Shown here in pieces: positions 42,423 through 54,249 of a stretch of 64,000 nt of DNA. This stretch comes from Microcyclospora pomicola (lineage: Eukaryota; Ascomycota; Dothideomycetes; Capnodiales), in NCBI GenBank assembly GCA_002786065.1, contig NHNY01000014.1, positions 1-64,000 on the forward strand, read 5' to 3'. How positions within the stretch are numbered: position 1 is the stretch's first letter; every line of letters begins with the position of its first letter. The position numbers and the translations under genes are program-made. Below the pieces are notes generated by a model. The model worked only from the letters and a program-made list of their open reading frames with translations, did no database searches and was not told where the DNA came from.

Positions 42423-43869
42423 ATGATGACGAGCAAGGCTGTTGTGCCGCTCTTGGTGGGCATGATGCTGTTGACGGGTGTCTGCAACACGCTTCTTACA
42501 AAATATCAGGTATATGGTGCTGCTGAATGGTCATAACAAGGAGGGACCTGACAGCTGACATGATTCTGTTGTGCTATAGGACATGCAATGTGTCGGCGAT
42601 TGTAACACCACCCACCCCAAAACATTCGAACAGCCTGTCATCCAAACACTGCAAATGTTCATTGGCGAGTCAGGATGCTGGCTAGTTGTGCTCGCCGGGC
42701 ATTTCCTTCGGCGTTGGAGGCGAACATCGACCAGTCAAGGCAGCTATCGGCCGTTACCAGGAGCAGAGGAAGGAGAAAGTGGGCTGTTGGAGGAGGAGGA
42801 TGACGAGATTGAAGAGGCAATGACAGGATCTCAAACACTGGTTGATCCCACGAACATCTATGCTAAACCGTTGATTGACGGTGAGGACCAAGTCATCCAC
42901 CGGAAATTGTTGACTGGGTGGAGAGTGTGCATACTGGCCTTGCCTGCCATCTGCGATATCTGCGGCACGACTCTCATGAACGCTGGATTGCTGTTCGTGG
43001 CAGCATCTATCTACCAGATGACACGCGGAGCTCTTGTTCTGTTTGTTGGGCTCTTCAGCGTCATCTTCCTCAAACGCGGCCTTACTGGTTGGAAGTGGGC
43101 CAGCTTGTTCATCGTTGTGGCTGGCGTAGCCGTGGTAGGACTGGCTGGGGCGTTGGAGAAGAAGCACGCCCTTCCTGGAACCCTGGCAGGAGAGTCGTCA
43201 TTCCACAGTGCACTTCATGTCCTCCGTGACACCATCGCCTCTATGGAGGCTCACACTGCGGCCGATACATTGATTGGAATCCTCATGATAGCTGGCGGGC
43301 AGGTCTTCACTGCCACCCAGTTTGTGCTCGAGGAGAGCATCATGGAGAAGTACAGTATGGATCCCATTCAAGTCGTAGGTTGGGAAGGCGTGTTCGGATT
43401 CGTCGTGACATTGATGGGCATCGGCGTGCTACATGGAGCAATTGGACGCACAGATGCCGGGCGCGGAGGTTATTTCGATGCTCGTGAAGGCTTCTCCCAG
43501 GTCTTCCATAACAGAGCTGTGGCAGTGACCAGTGTTCTCATCATGATCAGCATAGGGTGAGGCTTCTTTCTTCCTATTGCCCAAATCGTTTGCTGACCAT
43601 ACTACAGTGGCTTCAACTTCTTCGGACTCAGCGTCACGAGAATCATATCGGCCACTTCACGAAGCACCATCGATACATGTCGAACGCTGTTTATCTGGGT
43701 AGTATCACTTGGTCTTGGCTGGGAGAGCTTCAAGTGGTTACAGGTTCTGGGCTTTGCTCTGCTTGTGTACGGCACAGGACTGTTCAACGACATCATTCGT
43801 CCTCCAACCATTGCATTCTTGCGCAAACGTCGTGATAGAGGTATCATGGTTGGGGAAGGCGAAGGGTGA
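42423..43869 (+). CDS. SLC35F6-like drug/metabolite-superfamily transporter
   Basis: The model has three exons: 42423-42509, 42580-43556 and 43608-43869 (introns of 70 and 51 bp), giving 441 aa. About ten hydrophobic helices are interrupted by a long acidic loop after the second (GEEGESGLLEEEDDEIEEA region). The block CDICGTTLMNAGLLFVAAS, then YQMTRGALVLFVGLFSVIFL, is characteristic of SLC35F-type transporters of the DMT superfamily, and GGQVFTATQFVLEE follows. The last exon gives GFNFFGLSVT, LFIWVVSLGLGWE and FALLVYGTGLFND. The mammalian SLC35F6 is lysosomal/mitochondrial; the substrate is unknown. A nucleotide-sugar transporter is the main alternative. Confidence 0.78.
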
Positions 43870-44149
43870 TCTCGATGGCCTTGACGAAGCGTATATTTGT
43901 ATTGAAACAATCTCATTCATCGGGGTCGTTGTGTTTGCTCCCTGAGGTGACGAGAATTCGCAGTCTAGGTATCATGCAAGTTTCGATCTATCATGACGAA
44001 CGAGCTTACAAAGCTGCCACGCTCGCCAACCCTCGCACTCACTGAGTTTGTACAACCATAGGTGCACTGTGGCGTAACTCATGAGAAATCTGAATACCCC
44101 AACGCCATCGTGACCTATGCCGCTGCAACGAGAAGCACATTCCGACCCG

Positions 44150-44728
44150 CTAGATGGTAACAGAGCTTCCACCATGTGCCTTCAAGAACTCCCTATGCAT
44201 CAGATCCGCCAGCGCACCACCGAGTACCACATCGATCGGTCCCCAGTACGCCCGCCCCTTCCTCAATCCCACCATCCTCACCCCCCAGCATATCGCTCCA
44301 CCCAGCATGCCCGCATCCACATGACTCCGCACCTCGACTTCGTCCCTCCGCCACTCCCGCTCGCCTGCAAACCGCGGGATCAGATTCCGATACTCCACCT
44401 CCAGCATCTGCATACACAACACGGCCGGGACGAGCACGATCGTCGCCCGCTGGAGCGCGGCCAACGTCCGGTGATTCCGGAATGGAGACGCGTGTGCGGT
44501 GAAGCCGAAGTCTAGGGCTTGGCGGACATGTGCGAGGGCGCCGACGCCCGCGATGAAGGGCGCGGTGTCGACGATTGTCGCTTCGAGGTCCGCGCGCTGT
44601 AGCCAGATCGGAACCAAGTTGAGGACGGAATGTGGATTCTTGGGCCGCGGCGCTTGGCCGGGACGTGGGTGCCAGGCATTGGAGTCGGAGGTCTTGAAGT
44701 TCCAGTAAAAGAGATATTGGAAGGCCAT
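44150..44728 (-). CDS. Small hypothetical membrane protein
   Basis: This single exon encodes 192 aa, starting MAFQYLFYWNFKTSD. Four moderately hydrophobic stretches are visible (about 55-72, 90-107, 143-158 and 165-178), joined by charged loops, with a conserved-looking LQRADLEATIVDTAPF. I do not recognise the family. The frame is GC-rich, and a second long frame runs on the same strand (44193-44744), so the coding choice rests on the better hydrophobic pattern. Confidence in the gene is moderate; function unknown. Confidence 0.5.
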   Translation of the reverse strand: MAFQYLFYWNFKTSDSNAWHPRPGQAPRPKNPHSVLNLVPIWLQRADLEATIVDTAPFIAGVGALAHVRQALDFGFTAHASPFRNHRTLAALQRATIVLVPAVLCMQMLEVEYRNLIPRFAGEREWRRDEVEVRSHVDAGMLGGAICWGVRMVGLRKGRAYWGPIDVVLGGALADLMHREFLKAHGGSSVTI

Positions 44729-45419
44729 GTTCCTGGGTCTTCAATCTGCCTCTCGGGCATTACTCATTAGTTCGATAGTGTGTTGGTCTTTGTTGCCGGA
44801 GAAGGCCAGCTCGACGATGGTAAGATCAGGTATGTCCGGTATCAGTCATTCTTGGTTGATCACAGCCGCTCGAATGGCGTGCAATATTTCAGAGGGTCAT
44901 GATAAGTATACCGGGTGGGTGAGGTACACTGCTTGTTCTCAATCGGGATGTCCTGATGTTGAAACATCAAGTTCGATGTTCTGAGGAGAGAATAGTGGCG
45001 TCATGACTTCTGGCTGCAAGCACGACGCTGATCATCACGTCTAACCAAAATCGATGATATCTCCACGACATGTCGCTGTAGTTAATCCTCATATCTCATG
45101 GTCAATGGCGTTGATGATTTTCAGTTCTGAGCTCTCAGTGTAACGATATGTTCGTATGAGGAGCATGTCAGCTTCTCATCGTAAGCTAGGCAATGCAACC
45201 GATGGTCACCAGGAATACAACATGTAGGGTGATGTGGGAGCAGCATTGATCCATGACAGAGAGACCGGAGCAGGCTCACGAAGAAAACGTGTGACCCAGT
45301 ACTTTGAGCTGAATGCTAATTTTGGACAATGATAGGATTCTCACTATGAAACATCGCCACCCTCGACCATCATCCCTGGAAAGCGTATCTGTCAAGGACA
45401 AGATCTCAGAAGCTCCTCA
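44729..45419. other. Intergenic, nothing recognised
   Basis: This 691-bp gap lies between two minus-strand genes. It is AT-rich with no supported frame. It should contain the promoter of the small membrane protein. Confidence 0.45.
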
Positions 45420-45768
45420 CTAGCAGCCTTGCCCGCATCCAATTATGCAGATAGCCAATCCCGAACAGGCTTCGCACGACGGACTGGTTGTAGCACTGAA
45501 ACTGGCAGCACCTGGGTCAGCTCGAATGCTACATTGCTTTTAGAGCGTATGCTTACCAGTCTCCGTTCTCAAGTGAGTCGCACGAACGAACGCATTCTTG
45601 ATATAGGCCAACGCAGGAACTGCATGCGTCGCGTGTATTGAGAGGATTCGAGATAGGTGTGATGGGCATGATGGCTACCGTCATGACACCGTGATCTGCC
45701 ATCGGGTTTGGAGCAGGTGCTGCTATGACTAAGGTCAAAAGCAGTGCGATCAAGAAGTTGCTTTTCAT
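45420..45768 (-). CDS. Small secreted cysteine-rich protein (candidate effector)
   Basis: The model has two exons, 45557-45768 and 45420-45495 (intron 61 bp, GTAAGC...GCTGACCC...TTTCAG), giving 95 aa. The start at 45768 puts a clear signal peptide first (MKSNFLIALLLTLVIAAPAP); nine upstream in-frame residues are less likely. The mature part has ten cysteines, all in the last 47 residues. They form a duplicated pattern: C-x2-C-x6-C-x3-C in the first exon, C-x2-C-x5-C-x3-C plus a final Cys in the second, linked by one Cys at the splice junction. The splice joins the frames exactly and ends at TAG with a terminal Cys, which supports the model. I do not recognise the family. Size, signal and cysteine content fit a secreted effector or antimicrobial-like protein; that role is inference. 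Confidence 0.7.
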
Positions 45769-46513
45769 GTTGGATCTCAGGGCGTGGCTGTGCAATGAAT
45801 TGAACAGATACTGGACCGTTCGTTTCGATGCCTAGGTGAAAGTGACGAGGAATCTCCAGATACCTTTTATAACGTGCTCACGGTTCTGGAGAACTGGACA
45901 TGTCAATGCAAAAGAGGCGGAAGCCGGTCATCTGTTCAGACCTCATGACGCTGTTACATCGACAGGGAACGAGCAAGAGGGCATGTGGCCGGAAAATATC
46001 ATGCTGTTACACACCAACTTGTGCTTGCTCAAGTTACACATCTCCATCGCCATCGACAGTGGTCTTATTTGCCTCCAAGTCCAACGTCCGTGGTACAGAT
46101 TGGTCGGACAACGTCAGTGATCAAGCTTGCAAACTCACCAGGTCAATGCTATAGGTAATTCAGCCGGGCAAGATACGTGTTTGAAGAGTAAGACCTGTAT
46201 GACTGCGATGGCGATCCTGTTTGCCTTTATTTCGTGAGGTCGTGCATGACAATATGACCCGGCAGAGTGCACCGCTTCTTTTCGAAATCAATTCTCCGGA
46301 TAGATGGATGGGCCGGTCACGATCTCGTTGCAGACTGGAGTGTAGGCAGTATGTTAAAAACAAGTCGCAGATATGTAATGCTTGATGTAAGGACCGAGGT
46401 GAGATGGCCTATCGTGTCCGACGAAGTCGAAGTCTGGGGTCGCTGGCTCGTGCATGAGGAGCTGAGATCAAGTTCAGCGGGAACACCATCCTGACGATTC
46501 CATCGACATCATC
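45769..46513. promoter_or_regulatory. Divergent upstream region, secreted Cys-rich protein / Zn2Cys6 regulator
   Basis: This is the 745-bp gap between two divergent start codons. No supported gene lies inside. I did not find a convincing repeated CGG/CCG half-site pair of the kind Zn2Cys6 factors bind, but single CGG triplets occur. Confidence 0.4.
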
Positions 46514-48668
46514 ATGCCACCAACACGCACGCGACGTCAGGAACCGGCGTCTTGTGAGCAATGCCGTAAGAAGAAGCTGAAGTGCGACCGGCTGCCGCTT
46601 TGTGGCAATTGTCGTGTCAGAAACCTGCAATGCACTTACGCCACTCATCAGACCTTCCAGGTGGATGCTTCTGCGACGGTCCAAGTGCAGGAGCTTGGAG
46701 AGCTGCGTGTCGAAAATGCGGCCATTAGATCAAGGTTGGACAAATTGGAGGCTTTCATGCTGCAGCACAAGAGTGCAGAAGCACTTCCATCCGATGAAGC
46801 GGTAGACACGAGTTTGTATGCTAGGTCATCGTTGCCGAGCGTTCTGCCTGCCAGCAGAGATCAACTGCAAACAGGAACGGATATCTTTCTGATGGACTCG
46901 GGAAGTTCTGAAACCATCAATTTGAGCCAGTGTACAGGAGCTCCCGCCCTATCTGATCCACTCAACATCGAAATCAAACCGCTACGTCAATTGATTTCCC
47001 ATGTATCATCTTCGTCGACCAAGAGTCGGCTTAGTTTTCTGCTCCCTACACATCAAGAAACAGAATGGATACTCAATTCAGGTCTGATTCGCCTCGATCT
47101 GGTGCAGTATGTTATCCACCGGCCGAGCATGAGAGCCGTTCTTGGGCAAGTCTACGAGCAGATAAGGACGGCCCAGCCTCATCGATTCAGCCATGTCGTA
47201 CTTATTCTTGCTCTTATCGCTTCAATCGCACATTCTTGGAGCTGCGGAGGCAAGGAGGCATCGATCTTTGACGCTGCCAGCGACGCGGCCCGTCTTTCCG
47301 TCTACTGGTGGCGAAGTGCTCTGAACGTGTTAGAACAGGCGTGGCGATTCGAGCCACTTGACCTGACAACAGTTCAAGGGACAGCCATTCTAGTTTTCCT
47401 GACATTCCAATACGAGGCCTTGTCCCCGAGGACGCGATTCCTCCACAGCACTGCAATTGCTTTTGCCAAAGATATTGGGATCCATACCACCGATAGCAAC
47501 CATGTGCGGTCGCAAACATTTTCGCGAGCGCAAATCATCGACAGAGAGATGCGTCGTCGGGTATGGTGGCATCTTGCTGCCACAGATTGGTGAGTTGTCC
47601 CAGCGGCTTGCTTTCGTACGTCTAATTGTTGAACATGGCCATTGAATTTGACGACCCTTTAGGAGTCTCGCACTGTGTGGAGGCCAGCAGGATGGTACTT
47701 ACACCATCCATCCAAGACATATGCGGGTTCTAAAACCAAGAAATATCAATGATGACGATTTGATGACTATGCCGGCCGACTTCAGTCATCACGAACGCAA
47801 ACCGACGATCATGGCATGGTTCCTGCATCGCATCAAAGTTGGGGAACTCTGTCGCGAGGTAGCGGATCTCACTTGGGACGTGGCAGGCTCAGACGTTGAT
47901 GAGATACCATATACGGAGGTCATACTTCCACTGGATCGAAAGTTCGAGCACTTGCTGGATGATGTCCCGGCACAGCTGAGCGAGGAAGATCTAAAGCAGA
48001 GTCCAGCGTCGTTTTCGCAGTCATTGGCGATACAACGTTGTATCACGACCTTCACTATCCAGGCTAGACGCTGCAAACTACATCTCGCGTTCCTTCTACG
48101 CGCCTCTCGCAACGAGCGCTACACCTTCTCACGGGATACTTGTCTTCGTGCTGCCAGGACTATGCTTGACTATCGCGAATGCATCCACTCTTCCGATCCG
48201 CATTCGCCACTTATGGACGTACGGGTCCGCGTCATGGTGCTCCATCACTTCTTCTGCGCCACAATAGTGCTGGTCATGGATCTGTGTACGAACCGCACTG
48301 TAGAACCCGAAGAAGAGCGTAAAGCTGAAATCCAGACCGCTTGCAATTTCTTAGAGGACGCGAGACAGTATTCAGGGTCTGCAGGCGTGTTATTGGAGGC
48401 ACTAATGGACATCATGCACAAACATAAAGTGCGCCTGCAGTCTCTGGACCAAGATCCACATGTCATGAACAGGAAAAGCAAATTGACCAGCGCGCCGCAA
48501 GTCATGATCAATGACAAAAACCCCGTCATGGGAGACAGCAACCAGGCTTCGGCAGCAGAAAACCTCGACTTTGGTGATCTGTGGCAAAGCTACCTCGACA
48601 TGGGGCCCGACATCAGTCCTCACGAGTGGGATGCTCTCTTCGCTGACCTCGATTGTGGCGTGTCATGA
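46514..48668 (+). CDS. Zn2Cys6 (Gal4-type) transcription factor with fungal_trans domain
   Basis: The model has two exons, 46514-47589 and 47663-48668 (intron 73 bp, GTGAGT...TTTAG), giving 693 aa. The binuclear zinc cluster is at residues 14-40: C-x2-C-x6-C-x5-C-x2-C-x6-C, with the basic RKKKLKCDR. A coiled-coil-like stretch follows (ELRVENAAIRSRLDKLEAF), typical for dimerisation. The middle homology region includes RLSVYWWRSALNVLEQA, AIAFAKDIGIH and MRRRVWWHLAATDWSLAL, the last spanning the splice site. The targets are unknown. It is transcribed divergently from the small secreted cysteine-rich protein and convergently with HUT1. Confidence 0.92.
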
Positions 48669-49011
48669 GTTATTGAGACTCGTTAACTCTTTGTTTCGAT
48701 GATCTCATGAAGACCAGTGCAGGTGTCCATTGAAGGGCTGCTCTCACTCGCTCCGAACGCCCGATCATCGAGATTCCTAGTGCGATCGCTGAGATGCACC
48801 GGTGGATGATTTTTACTCCTACTGTTGTTACCCTCATGCTGATTAGGCGTTCGTTGAGCATAGAGACTGGCCATATTGCGCTATTTAAAGCACTGGCTCA
48901 CCTATGAGAGTCGATCCGGGATGTCTAGGATGATATACATGTCTATTTTCGTTTTGACTAACGACCGAGACTATGCTTACTATGCCTATCTATCCTTAGC
49001 AAAAAGCGCAC
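48669..49011. other. Convergent 3' region, Zn2Cys6 regulator / HUT1
   Basis: This 343-bp stretch lies between convergent stop codons. It is AT-rich and has no supported gene. Confidence 0.5.
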
Positions 49012-50337
49012 TCAAAGACTCTTGCTACTCAGCGCTGCGTCTTTCTTCGCTCGCTCCTTAGCTTCTTTCTCTCGCTTGCTCAATTGAGCTTCAACACCGA
49101 TACCTCCGAAGACAAGGCCAACCCCGAGCCATTGCATGCCGCTTAGGCTGTGACCAAACCATACCACAGAGATGATCATAGTCAGCATCTTTCGCGTTAC
49201 GGTGACGGTGACTAGAAGCAACGAGCCGAAGTGCTCAAGCGTCATGACTGGATGTATGTTAGTTATCTTCGAACAATTCGGAATGAGGCTACTTTCGATT
49301 GAACTTACAGATAAAGACCTGGCCAAGCGCTCCGCAAAGAGAAAACCCAATAATGTCCCATCCTACGGCTGGATGGCGCTGAATGAATGCAAGTGCCCCG
49401 TCAAGCTCTCCCGCGCTTTTCCCCAGATCTATGCCGACGAAAGCGCCGATGCCGGTTTGCGCAAGGTAAGGTAAAAGCAGAAGATATGAAGTGGTGATGA
49501 GGGTCTGCATCACGTTCAAGGCACACATCATCTGTTTTCCGGTGTATGGCCGGAACCGAGCATAGATATCGTCTTGCGTTGAGTTGGTCAGGCCATCGAA
49601 AAGCAAGTTGATGCCGAGGAGCATCAGGCCATAAAGAGAGTTGCCATCCGCGCCCTTCTTCTTCTTCGATCCCGAGGATTGGTGCAGCGTGAAGATCGCC
49701 ACGCCGGCTGTGACGAGCGCAACGACGGCATACTTGTAGAATGGATACCTCTTGCCGTAAAGCGTGACGTGCAAGAACATGACCGGCAGGAGCTTGCACG
49801 ACTTGGCGAGGATGAAGGTGATGTAGTCCACATGCTGCAGGGAAGCATAACCAAACGGCGAAGACAATGCGGAAATGATGGCAACCAGACTCAGAGCACC
49901 GAACAAGCTGGTGGACGGGAAAATGGGGAGGTCCTGCGCACTCCTCCGCGTGATGGCGACGTAGATATAACCAAGGAGTGCAGCGAACGCGGACTGGACG
50001 GTGTTCATGACTACCGGATACTTGAACACCTCCCGATTTGTTGCGGTACCGTAGTTAGTCGTTGTGATGCGTTCTTGGAGAATGCCCCATGTCAAACTAC
50101 ATAAAGAATCAGTAACTTTGAAGCTCAATGAGCGTGAGAGGAAGGTAGTCATGTTTACAATGAAGCGTAGATGCCGCCAACACAGATGACCAGAGTAGTC
50201 ATACTCGGAGACGACTTTTTCAGATCACCACTGGTGAGTGTTGCATCGTTCTTTCTGGCGATTGGCAGTGCTGTGGCAATGTTCTTCTTCTTGCCATCGC
50301 CGTGTCGAAGGCGGGCGTCGCCGTTGCTGTTCGCCAT
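49012..50337 (-). CDS. HUT1: UDP-galactose transporter homolog HUT1 (SLC35B1 type)
   Basis: The model has three exons: 50159-50337, 49309-50096 and 49012-49247 (introns of 62 and 61 bp), giving 400 aa. After a polar N-terminus the first helix reads [14 protein letters not shown], followed by [15 protein letters not shown], the HUT1/SLC35B1 hallmark (WG-x-x-QE). About ten hydrophobic helices follow, with [28 protein letters not shown] in two parts and [14 protein letters not shown]. The C-terminus is a lysine- and glutamate-rich cytosolic tail. Members act in the ER, and the animal SLC35B1 exchanges ATP/ADP across the ER membrane, so the classical 'UDP-galactose' name may not give the true substrate. 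Confidence 0.92.
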
Positions 50338-50710
50338 TGTATTGAAGGGTTCGTTTTATCGAAGATGCTGTAACGACTGTTGCAAGCTCGAATGACACGG
50401 CTCGTTCGGGTATTTGGCAATTGTCTACAGCTGATAGCCTGCTATCAAGTCGCTGTATAATTATTAGATCGGGATATAGATCGATACATATGGATCTACA
50501 TGTATGTACACGTATTCCGTGCAGGATCGAAGGCAAGGTGTCCGTAAAGGGGAATTTCCGCTCACTGACTTATGTAAGCGGCTCCAAGGAGCCTTCAATG
50601 TGACAGCGATCTATAGCAGTAGTGTCCAGCCTCGTTGGAAATCACGATTGAGATTTTTTACGAACAATAAACTACCCAATGTATCTTACATACGAATCAC
50701 CGTCTACGTC
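50338..50710. other. Intergenic: HUT1 promoter and 3' end of PNPOx-like gene
   Basis: This 373-bp stretch separates two minus-strand genes. I see no supported gene or motif. Confidence 0.45.
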
Positions 50711-51529
50711 TTAAGACGACAGGTCAGCGTCCCGGGCACGAGCAGCAGAGATGTCACTCTCGTTCATCTCCCTCAGCTTGCCTGTGTTGGCCACGCCACC
50801 AGTCAGGTTCGCGGCAACAGCTTCCTTCAGGAATCCGAGGGCACCAGCCTCAGCCTTGTAATACGAGATATCTTCGTAGTTGTCAGCATGACCCTGTCTG
50901 AGCACGAGGTTAAACAATACGAGCGGCCGACTTACAACTGGGCTTGACCTCGATCAAGCTCATTCTCGGGTCCTCTGCGGTGGCGTTGTGAACACCGTCG
51001 CCTAGATCACCAAACCAGATGCTGGCTGCGCGGCTCCAGATCTTCGCGATGCGCGGGTCGGAGTTGCTGGTCGTGGTGGCCTTGCCGGTCACGCTGATCC
51101 AGGACTGAGAAGAGGAGTCCTGGAATGCAACGTTGACCTCCGGGTTGGACTTCAAATCATCAAACTTGTTTGAGTGGGCATTGGCGAGAAACAGGAAGTC
51201 GGGTCCTGATCGCTTAGAAACTGCCATTGAACGAGTCACTGGCTAAGGGAAGTAGTCAGCATGGCTGTCATTGATGACTTTGGGCGCCAAGAGTCACATA
51301 CGCCTGTACCTTGACGGTAAGTCGACAACAGGCCTATCTTTACTTTATCGGCAATGGCGTAGAAGTCTTTGAACTTCTCCTCGGCGGAGGCATCGTTGTC
51401 AAGTTGTCTCGCGACACTGGGATCGGTCTTGGTGTCGATGTCGGATTGCTTGACTTCGGACGGCATTCTGAATCTGATCGATGTGGAAAAGGTGCGGCGT
51501 GCAGTAAATTGGGTGGCAGTACGGAACAT
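50711..51529 (-). CDS. PNPOx-like split-barrel flavoprotein, probably mitochondrial
   Basis: The model has three exons: 51302-51529, 50936-51242 and 50711-50871 (introns of 59 and 64 bp), giving 231 aa. The first 21 residues (MFRTATQFTARRTFSTSIRFR) look like a mitochondrial presequence. A second ATG at residue 22 could give a cytosolic form. The body has the general-stress-protein variant of the pyridoxamine-phosphate-oxidase fold: DKVKIGLLSTYR, VTRSMAVSKRSGPDFLFLANAHSNKFDDL, VNVAFQDSSSQSWISVTG and LIEVKPSYISYYKAEAG. Such proteins bind FMN or related cofactors and are linked to stress responses. It is not the vitamin B6 enzyme itself. The enzyme activity is unknown. Confidence 0.82.
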
Positions 51530-52459
51530 GGTGATAGATTAATCGTACGAGTTCTGTCGTGTATATATGTGTTTGTCAAATCCTGGTCTCATGCATGATG
51601 TTGCAACCTTGCGCTGTGATGATGCTTGTACGGCTCATCATACACGGGCCCCCCGGGTTTGTGACGCGCACATCTGTGATGGTCAGGACAGGTTTAACAA
51701 CACCGCCAAGGAATCCTCCTTTGTAGTCACGATGTGGTTTCTTTGCAGATCGTACCCTGTATGCTCAAGAAGCGTAGATGTATGTGAGATGAGGTGTTGC
51801 TGTGAAGGAAGAAAGCCCGCTATTGTATCCTGCCGTCAATAGCAGTCGCTAGAATAGCCGAACACCTCATGATGTTTGCACGATTCTTTGGCTCTTGCTA
51901 AAATACGCAGAACGAGTGTGAATAACCACATTTTATCAACGTATCTAGACTTTCAATTTGCCATCACTGAGCATGAAATGCTTCGTGCGCAACATTGTCG
52001 GTACATGGTTCTCTCAGCAGAAGAACATGGAACGAAACATATGTAATGTACTACCTAGAGAGTTACACTCGTACTTGGAGTTTTTGGCGAATAGAAGAAC
52101 TGTCTATGGCACGTGAGATTAACATATACATGACCTAGGCTCATTGACCTCTTACTAACAACAACTCCACAACCATTCGAAAACGAATGCGTGAATCGCA
52201 GTAATGCCAAGTCTCGACAGCTCGCTTTGCACGTACACAATAGCGCCCTATGGCGTGTGAAATGCATGCTCCGAACGACTAGCAAGAATGTCAAACTCAA
52301 GCACCTTCCTACCGCGAACGTGCGCTAGAACAGTGAACAGATTTTATCTAATGGGTAACAGACCAGCCAGTTGAGCAAATGGCATGTTAGGCATACGTAC
52401 AGGGACGTCGAGGGTCTTTCGACATAAGGAATACACTACAATTCGTGTCGGAACGCTCA
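51530..52459. other. Intergenic between two minus-strand genes
   Basis: This 930-bp gap contains the PNPOx-like promoter and the 3' end of the GDSL gene. The frames at 51567-51842 and 52055-52300 have no recognisable content. I see no repeat or RNA gene. Confidence 0.45.
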
Positions 52460-53414
52460 TCATGAACCTTCCTTCACCTCAGCAGGAGGAGCAATAAGAC
52501 CGCGCTTATCGGCCTCATCAAGCGCATCAGCCCACATATCAGCCATGAGTTTATATCCACGATCATTGGGATGCAGTCCGTCCTCCAATTCACTGTGGGT
52601 GCCATCAATCCACGACATGTCTACGAGCATAACGTTATGGCCTTTCGCCACACGATCTGCTATCAAAGATGGGACCCTGGCATTGAAATTGATGATACGC
52701 TCAGGTGGCACCCACCATAGGATTGTTTTGATGATCTTGGCTACGATCAATCTAGGGCAGCATTAGCTGGGATTGTATTGACTATCAACTAGGGTAACTT
52801 ACGTGGTGTTGGGACAGACAGCCAGGACGTCGTCCATCAGCTCACCATACCGATCCGGCCCTGTCTCGTATGGATCAAGCTCAATCGGTGGATCATTGAT
52901 CATATCATTCGTACCAGCGTGCAGCAATACGACGTTCGGTTGCTTCGTCAATGTATCTTTCTGCCCGAATTCTCTCCGGATCTGATTTATAGAGCGTCCG
53001 GAATAACCTTCGTGGTCGTTGTTCTGCATGCTGCCCGTATGCAGCGAGCCGACGAAATGAACATCCGAATTTCCGCGTGCGTTCAGTTCCTCGAGCAGAT
53101 CCAGACGATACCCATTGCCTGTGGTGCTCTTGTCGCCTTCGGTGATAGAGTCGCCTAGGGGTAGAATCCGAAGCGGGACCTTAGGCGCTGCTGGTTTGGA
53201 ACCCCATTTGAAAGGTTTCCGATCTGAGGCAGTTGATCCTGGAGCACGATTAGTCTTTCTGGGTCTGTGATTGCATGCTCAGAGCTCGACTTCATGTACC
53301 TGTCCAACCTAGACTGTAACCCGCCAGGAGCACTAATAGGCACGCAATCACGACTGTGATAAGCGTACGCCGGGGGGACCGAGATCCGAATGAAGGCAGC
53401 CGTAAGGCGGACAT
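52460..53414 (-). CDS. SGNH/GDSL hydrolase with N-terminal membrane anchor
   Basis: The model has three exons: 53300-53414, 52803-53238 and 52460-52751 (introns of 61 and 51 bp), giving 280 aa. The first exon encodes a Ser/Arg-rich start and a transmembrane helix (about 17-35), so the enzyme is anchored or secreted. ILPLGDSITEG places the nucleophile at Ser69, HAGTNDM is the block III Asn, and DGLHPND gives Asp241 and His244 of the triad, a complete SGNH set. Related fungal proteins act as carbohydrate esterases or lipases; the substrate cannot be named. The first intron was placed by its ACTAATC branch site and CTCCAG acceptor, which restore the frame. Confidence 0.85.
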
Positions 53415-54249
53415 TCGCGTGCTAGGACTAATCCCAAGATATGCTTCTGGAGGCAAGCCGAAGACACAGAGTCTAGCACGTACTCAACTGGCAATGCTGC
53501 ACTGCAATCGTTGTACGTGTACAATCGCGACAGTACTCTCCGGACCCACGCTTTGCTGCCGTCTTGCCGGGACTAAGTCGACGGGCCGGAGCATAACAAG
53601 CCACCTTAAACAATCGTCGTAATCCATGGCGGTATAACGCAGCTCATCGATATCGACAAATATTGCGACAGTCTCATCCTGCTCATCACGAAGAAGCGTT
53701 AGAAGAGTCGGTTGATGCAGACGCTACCAGGCAGACGCGTCCATTCCAATTGTCTCGAATTAGATGCACGAATTTCCCCACATACTGTGATATCTGACTG
53801 TGTCTTCACTCCGATGCCGAGGATGCAGCTTACCTTATCTCGCCTCAATCCATCATTGGCGTGCGCTGCGGGACCGTTGGTCCGATGCAGTTCGAACCTT
53901 AGCCACAGCTTCCTTACGCCCACCATCTGCAGTGATAATCATGCTAGGTCCGGTTCCCCAGTCCCAGCCGGATATGGAGAACGTTACCAAAACCCTTGTC
54001 TCCACCTGGGCTTAACCGCGGGAAATCTCCGCCCAACCCTGCGTCTTCTGTCCTCGGTAAGTGCATCGAAGACTGCCTTTCTTTTTGAGCTTCCTCTCTT
54101 TCGTACAGTCTTATGGCTCGTTGAGTCTCCGTGCTTGTGAACCGCTTGCGGCTTTGAGTCCTTCTGTGTGATTCTCTACTACTTGCCTCAACTCCTTTCG
54201 AACCTTTCTGCCTCGCTCCCAACGAGCGTGAAGCTCGCCAGAGGCCAAG
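53415..54249. promoter_or_regulatory. Divergent upstream region, GDSL hydrolase / acyltransferase-3
   Basis: This 835-bp gap lies between divergent genes. The long overlapping frames at 53712-54140 (+) and 53944-54393 (-) have no conserved content. From about 54,050 the sequence is C/T-rich and is probably the acyltransferase leader. Confidence 0.4.

Noticed and set aside
44193-44744. 183-codon alternative minus-strand frame at the small membrane protein
   Set aside because: It is Arg/Ser/Gly-rich without hydrophobic pattern; the frame at 44150-44728 reads better, though this choice is not certain.
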